Positions 5,863-9,864 of a stretch of 9,864 bases of DNA are shown here, piece by piece (position 1 is the first letter of the stretch; every line of letters begins with the position of its first letter). The stretch is from JBFKUL01 sp041635755 (GTDB lineage Bacteria > Pseudomonadota > Gammaproteobacteria > Burkholderiales > SG8-39): the NCBI GenBank assembly GCA_041635755.1, contig JBFKUL010000093.1, positions 1 to 9,864 on the forward strand, read 5' to 3'. A program made the translations under genes and the position numbers. Below the pieces are notes generated by a model. It saw only the letters and a program-made list of their open reading frames with translations, was not told the origin of the DNA and ran no database searches.

Positions 5863-8145
5863 ATGCGCAGGCGCATCCTTTCCGCGCTTGCATGCGGGCT
5901 GTTCGTCGTATCCCTCGTCGCGTCGGCGCAGGCCTTCCGGCCATTCGTGGTCAAAGATATTCGCGTAGAGGGCTTGCAGCGCACCGAAGCAGGAACGGTA
6001 TTTAGCTACCTGCCGGTCAAGGTCGGCGAGACGATGACGGAGGAAAAAGCGCAGCAAGCGCTGCGCGCGCTCTTCGCCACCGGTTTCTTCAGGGACGTGC
6101 GCCTGGAGGTCGACGGCGACGTCCTCGTGGTGGCGGTGGACGAACGTCCGGCCGTGGCGCAGATCGATTTCTCCGGTGTGAAGGAATTCCCCACCGACAC
6201 CCTGCGCAAGGTTCTGCGGGAGCAAGGGCTCGCGGAGGGCCGCATCTTCGACCGCTCCGTGCTCGAAACGGCCGAGCAGGAACTGAAGCGCCAGTACCTG
6301 TCACGCGGTCTCTATGCGGCCGAAGTGCAAACCACCGTCACGCCGCTTGAGCGTAACCGCATCGGCATCAACATCGCGGTAGTTGAAGGCGACACAGCCA
6401 AGATTCGCTCGATCAATTTGGTGGGCGTCAACGCGTTCAGCGAAAAGGACCTGCTCGACCTTTTCGTGCTGCGCACGCCGGGTTGGCTGACCTGGTACAC
6501 CAAGCACGATCGCTATTCACGGCAGGCGCTCGCCGCTGACCTGGAGACCGTGCGCTCGCACTATTTGGATCGGGGCTACCTGGATTTCAACGTCGATTCG
6601 ACCCAGGTTTCGATCACTCCGGACAAGCGCGATATCTACATCACCGTCAATATCACTGAAGGAGAGAAGTACACGGTATCCGAGGTGCAACTGGCGGGTC
6701 AAATGCTGGTACCGCGCGAGGAGCTGGAGAAGTTGATCCGTCTCAAGCCAGGAGACGTGTTCTCGCGCTCGAAGCTTACCGAGACTACCAAGGCGATTGC
6801 CGAGCGGCTGGGGAACGACGGTTACGCCTTTGCAAACGCCAACGCCGTGCCCGTCGTGAGCAAGGAAAAGCGCACTGTTGCGTTCAGCATTCTGATCGAC
6901 CCGGGCCGTCGCGTATACGTCCGCCGTATCATCGTGGCCGGCAACACCAAGACGCGGGACGAGGTGGTGCGCCGGGAAATGCGGCAGCTCGAAGGGGCCT
7001 TCTACGACGCCTCGAAGATCCAGCTGTCGCGTCGTCGCGTGGACCGCACGGACTACTTCGGCGACGTGTCAGTGGACACGAAGGCCGTTGAAGGCAGCCT
7101 GGATCAGGTCGACGTCGTCATGACCGTCAAGGAGAAGCCCACCGGCGCCATTCTGATCGGCGCGGGTTTCTCGTCAACCGAGAAGTTCCTGGTGTCCGCC
7201 TCGATCAGTCAGTCGAACATCTTCGGCAGCGGCAAATTCCTTTCCGCCTCGATCAACACCGGCAGTGTCAGCAAGACCTACGCGCTCTCATACTCCGATC
7301 CGTATTTCACGGTCGACGGCGTCAGCCAGGGCTTCGATATCTACAAGCGAGAAATCGATGCCTCTTCCCTGAGCGTCGGGCCCTACAGGACCGACACCCT
7401 CGGCGGCGGGATTAAGTTCGGGTTTCCGCTGTCCGAGACCGAGCGCATTGCGGTGGGGTTGATCGGAGAACGCGTGGTGCTGGACACGTTCACGAACAGT
7501 CCTTTCTCGTATCTCGATTTCGTCAGCAAATTCGGGAACCAGTACAACTACGGCGCGGTGACCGGGGAGTGGTCGAGCGACACCCGTGACAGCGTGATCC
7601 TCACGACAAAGGGCAATCTCACCCGAGCGACCGCCGAATTGGCCGGCGGCGGACTTGAATATTACCGCCTTGGCTTTACCCACCAGCGATTCTTTCCCTT
7701 GACGCGGATCTATACGTTGGCGCTGAACGTGGACCTTGGCTACGGCGACGGTCTCGGAGGCAAGCCGCTGCCTTTCTTTAAGGGCTTCTACGCCGGCGGC
7801 CCGGGTTCGGTACGCGGCTACCGGTCATTCTCGCTGGGCCCTCAGGATCCGCTCGGAAACGCGCTGGGCGGGAATCGCCGTGTGGTGGGCAACATCGAGC
7901 TGCTGTTTCCGATGCCGGGCGCCGCGCAAGACAAGTCGATTCGACTTGCCGCGTTTCTCGATGCAGGGCAGGTCTACGCCGACGGCGATAAGGTGACGCT
8001 GTCCGAACTGCGCTATTCGGCCGGACTTGCACTTGTCTGGAGCTCGCCCCTCGGCCCGCTCAAACTCTCGTTCGCCGAGCCTCTGAACGATAAGCCCAGC
8101 GATCGCATTCAGAGGTTACAATTCACCTTCGGTACCGTATTCTGA
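5863..8145 (+). CDS. bamA: Outer membrane protein assembly factor BamA
   Basis: BamA is the central, essential subunit of the BAM complex, which folds beta-barrel proteins into the outer membrane. The 760-residue precursor has a typical signal peptide: an Arg-rich start, a hydrophobic core, and AQA followed by Phe25, so cleavage after residue 24 is predicted. Five POTRA domains follow at about 25-93, 94-175, 177-264, 267-345 and 348-425; VVKDIRVEGLQRTEAGTVF opens the first and VYVRRIIVAGNTKTRDE the fifth. The C-terminal barrel runs from about 427 to 760 with GGPGSVRGY, the conserved loop-6 VRGF/Y motif with Arg651. The last strand ends in LQFTFGTVF, a beta-signal with terminal Phe. The protein is about 50 residues shorter than E. 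coli BamA (810), partly through a compact loop 6. GTG 5860 directly abuts the rseP stop and is an alternative start; ATG 5863 is preferred. The Shine-Dalgarno is weak. Confidence 0.97.
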   Translation: MRRRILSALACGLFVVSLVASAQAFRPFVVKDIRVEGLQRTEAGTVFSYLPVKVGETMTEEKAQQALRALFATGFFRDVRLEVDGDVLVVAVDERPAVAQIDFSGVKEFPTDTLRKVLREQGLAEGRIFDRSVLETAEQELKRQYLSRGLYAAEVQTTVTPLERNRIGINIAVVEGDTAKIRSINLVGVNAFSEKDLLDLFVLRTPGWLTWYTKHDRYSRQALAADLETVRSHYLDRGYLDFNVDSTQVSITPDKRDIYITVNITEGEKYTVSEVQLAGQMLVPREELEKLIRLKPGDVFSRSKLTETTKAIAERLGNDGYAFANANAVPVVSKEKRTVAFSILIDPGRRVYVRRIIVAGNTKTRDEVVRREMRQLEGAFYDASKIQLSRRRVDRTDYFGDVSVDTKAVEGSLDQVDVVMTVKEKPTGAILIGAGFSSTEKFLVSASISQSNIFGSGKFLSASINTGSVSKTYALSYSDPYFTVDGVSQGFDIYKREIDASSLSVGPYRTDTLGGGIKFGFPLSETERIAVGLIGERVVLDTFTNSPFSYLDFVSKFGNQYNYGAVTGEWSSDTRDSVILTTKGNLTRATAELAGGGLEYYRLGFTHQRFFPLTRIYTLALNVDLGYGDGLGGKPLPFFKGFYAGGPGSVRGYRSFSLGPQDPLGNALGGNRRVVGNIELLFPMPGAAQDKSIRLAAFLDAGQVYADGDKVTLSELRYSAGLALVWSSPLGPLKLSFAEPLNDKPSDRIQRLQFTFGTVF

Positions 8146-8699
8146 TGCCCCAATCCCGACCGATCATGCCGTTCATCAGATTCACCATTGCCGCCGCCGT
8201 TCTCGCCGGCATCGCACTGCCGACTGCTGCGTTGGCGGAGAACCGCATCGGGTTCGTCAACACCGAGCGGATACTGCGCGACGCCGTACCCGCGGTGCGC
8301 GCACAGAAAAAGATCGAGGCGGAGTTCTCCAAGCGCGATCAGGAAATGGCGCGCGTCGCGGACCAGCTCAAGCGCATGCAGGACGAGCTTGAGAAAAACG
8401 CAGTTACGATGTCGGAGTCCGCTCGACGCAGCAAGGAACGCGAGTTCAGCGACCTGAGCCGGGACTTTCAACGCAAGCAGCGCGAGTTCCGCGAGGACCT
8501 GAACCAGCGTCGCAACGAGGAGCTGGCGGTCGTGGTCGAGCAGGCAAATCGCGTGATTCGTCAGATTGCCGAGCAGGAAAAGTACGACATCATTTTCCAG
8601 GATGCTGTCTACGCAAACCCACGCATCGATATTACCGACAAGGTGATCAAGGCGCTGGAGAGCAGGCCGGTCGAAGCCACCAAGCCTGGCGCGCGATGA
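8145..8699 (+). CDS. skp: Periplasmic chaperone Skp (OmpH family)
   Basis: Skp is a trimeric periplasmic holdase that grips unfolded outer-membrane proteins between long helical arms and hands them to BAM. The 184-residue precursor has a signal peptide with hydrophobic core FTIAAAVLAGIALPTAALA ending in ALA, so cleavage before Glu32 is predicted, leaving a mature protein of about 153 residues. The mature chain opens with NRIGFVNTERILRDAVPA, the short beta segment of the family. A long, highly charged helical hairpin follows at about residues 50-140 (KRMQDELEKN and KREFREDL-like runs), and the chain returns with EKYDIIFQDAVYANPRIDIT before a short tail. The start is uncertain: ATG 8145 overlaps the bamA stop as TGATG, while ATG 8166 gives a more conventional signal peptide. 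Neither has a clear ribosome binding site. The position between bamA and lpxD is the standard one. Confidence 0.93.
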   Translation: MPQSRPIMPFIRFTIAAAVLAGIALPTAALAENRIGFVNTERILRDAVPAVRAQKKIEAEFSKRDQEMARVADQLKRMQDELEKNAVTMSESARRSKEREFSDLSRDFQRKQREFREDLNQRRNEELAVVVEQANRVIRQIAEQEKYDIIFQDAVYANPRIDITDKVIKALESRPVEATKPGAR

Positions 8700-8700
8700 C

Positions 8701-9738
8701 ATGCCTGCGCCGGTCACGCTCGCGCAGATCGCCTCGCGTCTTGGCGGTCGTGTAGTCGGCGAAGCCGGGACCCTGATTCGTCAGGTCGGCTCCCTTGAAC
8801 GCGCCGGCCCCGACCAGATCACGTTCTTCACCCATCCACGGTACAAGGCGAAACTCGCGTCAACCCGGGCCGGCGCAGTCGTGCTGGCCGCCGAAGCAGA
8901 GTCGCTGACGGGGCTGCCGCGCATCGTATGCGACAACCCTCATGCATACTTTGCTCGTCTTTCGCAGTATTTCAATTCGTCCGTGGCACCACCCCCCGGC
9001 GTGCATCCGTCCGCGCAAGTGGCAGGTTCGGCCCGCGTTCATGCGAGCGCACGCATCGAGGCTGGGGTGGTGATCGGCGACAGCGTAACGCTTGGGGCGC
9101 GCGCGTGGATCGGACCAGGATGCGTGATTGAGGCGGGCGCCGCGATCGGTGACGACAGCCGCCTTTACGCTTTGGTGGTGATCAATCGCGATTGCCGCAT
9201 TGGAGCTCGGGCCATCCTTCACTCGGGCGTGGTCATCGGCGCAGATGGCTTCGGCATCGCGCCCGACGGCGGGCAATGGGTCAAGGTGCCTCAGATCGGG
9301 CGCGTTGTCATCGGTGATGACGTGGAGATCGGCGCAAATACCACCATTGACCGCGGGGCGATGGACGATACGATCGTCGAGGACGGCGTCAAGCTCGACA
9401 ATCAAATCCAGATCGGACACAACTGCCGCATCGGTGCGCACACCGCGATGGCGGGATTTTCGGGCGTCGCGGGAAGCACCGACATCGGCAGGCATTGCGC
9501 GATCGGCGCGGCCGCCGTCGTTCTCGGCCATCTCGAGATCGTGGATCATGTCAATGTCTCGGCGGGCACGGTTGTTTCGCGCTCGATCCGCAAGGCGGGG
9601 ACCTATACCGGGATGTTTCCGTTCGACGAACACGCAAGCTGGGCGCGCAATACCGCGCTGGTGCGCCACCTGTCCGATCTTGCGCGGCGTTTGCGCGAGC
9701 TCGAAAAGAAAGTCCTGAAGGGGAAGGAAAATGGCTGA
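8701..9738 (+). CDS. lpxD: UDP-3-O-(3-hydroxyacyl)glucosamine N-acyltransferase
   Basis: LpxD transfers a 3-hydroxyacyl chain from acyl carrier protein to the 2-amino group of UDP-3-O-acyl-glucosamine, the third step of lipid A synthesis, in the cytoplasm. The 345-residue protein (E. coli 341) has an N-terminal uridine-binding domain (VTLAQIASRLGGRVVGE, then PDQITFFTHPRYKAKLAST). A left-handed beta helix of hexapeptide repeats spans about 100-290 (IEAGVVIGDSVTLGARAWIG and similar turns). The catalytic His240 in QIQIGHNCRIGAHTAMAG and His277 in VVLGHLEI correspond to E. coli His239 and His276. A charged C-terminal helix ends the chain. ATG 8701 is one base after the skp stop with no strong Shine-Dalgarno. 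The 3' end overlaps fabZ by 8 bases. The presence of this gene shows the host makes lipid A and is therefore a Gram-negative with an LPS-type outer membrane. Confidence 0.98.
   Translation: MPAPVTLAQIASRLGGRVVGEAGTLIRQVGSLERAGPDQITFFTHPRYKAKLASTRAGAVVLAAEAESLTGLPRIVCDNPHAYFARLSQYFNSSVAPPPGVHPSAQVAGSARVHASARIEAGVVIGDSVTLGARAWIGPGCVIEAGAAIGDDSRLYALVVINRDCRIGARAILHSGVVIGADGFGIAPDGGQWVKVPQIGRVVIGDDVEIGANTTIDRGAMDDTIVEDGVKLDNQIQIGHNCRIGAHTAMAGFSGVAGSTDIGRHCAIGAAAVVLGHLEIVDHVNVSAGTVVSRSIRKAGTYTGMFPFDEHASWARNTALVRHLSDLARRLRELEKKVLKGKENG
9718..9723 (+). promoter_or_regulatory. Shine-Dalgarno for fabZ inside the lpxD 3' end
   Basis: AAGGGG lies 7 bases before ATG 9731, within the last codons of lpxD. 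A second purine run, AAGGA at 9724-9728, is 11 bases before the in-frame ATG at 9740. The first pairing has the better spacing and supports a start at 9731. Confidence 0.65.
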
Positions 9739-9864
9739 GATGGATGTCAATGAGGTGCTCGCGCATCTGCCACAGCGCTTTCCGCTGCTGATGATCGACC
9801 GCGTGCTCGAATGCGAGCCAGGCAAGCGAATCCTCGCCATCAAGAATGTTTCGGTGAACGAGCC
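9731..9864 (+). CDS. fabZ: 3-hydroxyacyl-ACP dehydratase FabZ, N-terminal part (3' truncated by window edge)
   Basis: FabZ removes water from 3-hydroxyacyl-ACP in fatty acid elongation and competes with the Lpx enzymes for 3-hydroxymyristoyl-type ACP. Only the first 44 complete codons are in the window. They read MAEMDVNEVLAHLPQRFP, then LLMIDRVLECEPGKRI, and close with IKNVSVNEP, the last words before the catalytic FFxGHFP segment, which lies outside. The match to the family start (LPHRYPFLLVDRV, EPGK, IKNVTINEP) is clear, and the position after lpxD is standard; lpxA and lpxB usually follow. The family His in LPHRYP is Gln here. ATG 9731 overlaps the lpxD stop (9736-9738); ATG 9740 would give the shorter MDVNEVL start common in homologues. 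Confidence 0.93.
   Translation, partial: MAEMDVNEVLAHLPQRFPLLMIDRVLECEPGKRILAIKNVSVNE

Noticed and set aside
4255..6225. Minus-strand open frames of 277 (4255-5088) and 222 (5557-6225) codons
   Set aside because: Both share codon boundaries with rseP (and bamA for the second) and show no domain; they are by-products of codon bias.
8117..8122. TACAAT, a -10-like hexamer 22 bases before skp
   Set aside because: No TTGACA-like element sits about 17 bases upstream and no extended -10 TG is present; it encodes the conserved BamA last strand.
8860..9843. 327-codon open frame on the minus strand over lpxD
   Set aside because: Same mirror-frame effect: codon boundaries coincide with those of lpxD, which is unmistakable on the plus strand.

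Overview
The window is a tightly packed, single-strand (+) housekeeping cluster from a GC-rich Gram-negative bacterium. From end to end it reads tsf (3' end) - pyrH - frr - uppS - cdsA - dxr - rseP - bamA - skp - lpxD - fabZ (5' end). This is the classic proteobacterial translation / isoprenoid / phospholipid / outer-membrane-biogenesis cluster. Gene order, and protein wording as I recall it (for example the BamA POTRA and barrel text, and the CdsA N-terminus), point most strongly to a betaproteobacterium. The genus cannot be fixed from this sequence alone, and no database search was run.

Layout. Bases 1-369 hold the C-terminal 122 codons of elongation factor Ts. Bases 382-1680 hold UMP kinase and ribosome recycling factor. 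Bases 1691-4498 hold undecaprenyl diphosphate synthase, CDP-diglyceride synthase and DXP reductoisomerase. Bases 4495-9738 hold the envelope section: site-2 protease RseP, the outer-membrane assembly protein BamA, the periplasmic chaperone Skp and the lipid A acyltransferase LpxD. FabZ begins at 9731 and runs off the window end.

How the genes fit together. Dxr feeds the MEP isoprenoid pathway, and UppS turns its products into the C55 carrier lipid used for peptidoglycan and O-antigen. CdsA makes CDP-diacylglycerol for phospholipids. LpxD uses 3-hydroxyacyl-ACP for lipid A, and FabZ draws on the same pool for fatty acids. Skp escorts outer-membrane proteins to BamA, and RseP handles the regulated proteolysis that reports envelope stress. 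Tsf, PyrH and Frr tie the cluster to growth rate.

With the starts chosen here, only about 39 bases between 370 and 9864 are non-coding. Two junctions are ATGA overlaps (cdsA/dxr, dxr/rseP), one is TGATG (bamA/skp), one is an 8-base overlap (lpxD/fabZ), and two have a single-base gap. I see no terminator, convincing promoter, RNA gene, repeat, mobile element or CRISPR array, and no stretch over 300 bases lacks a gene. No sign of a novel system was found. The points worth a second look are small: a TTG start for cdsA, a His-to-Gln change in the FabZ N-terminal motif, and some sequence departures in BamA.
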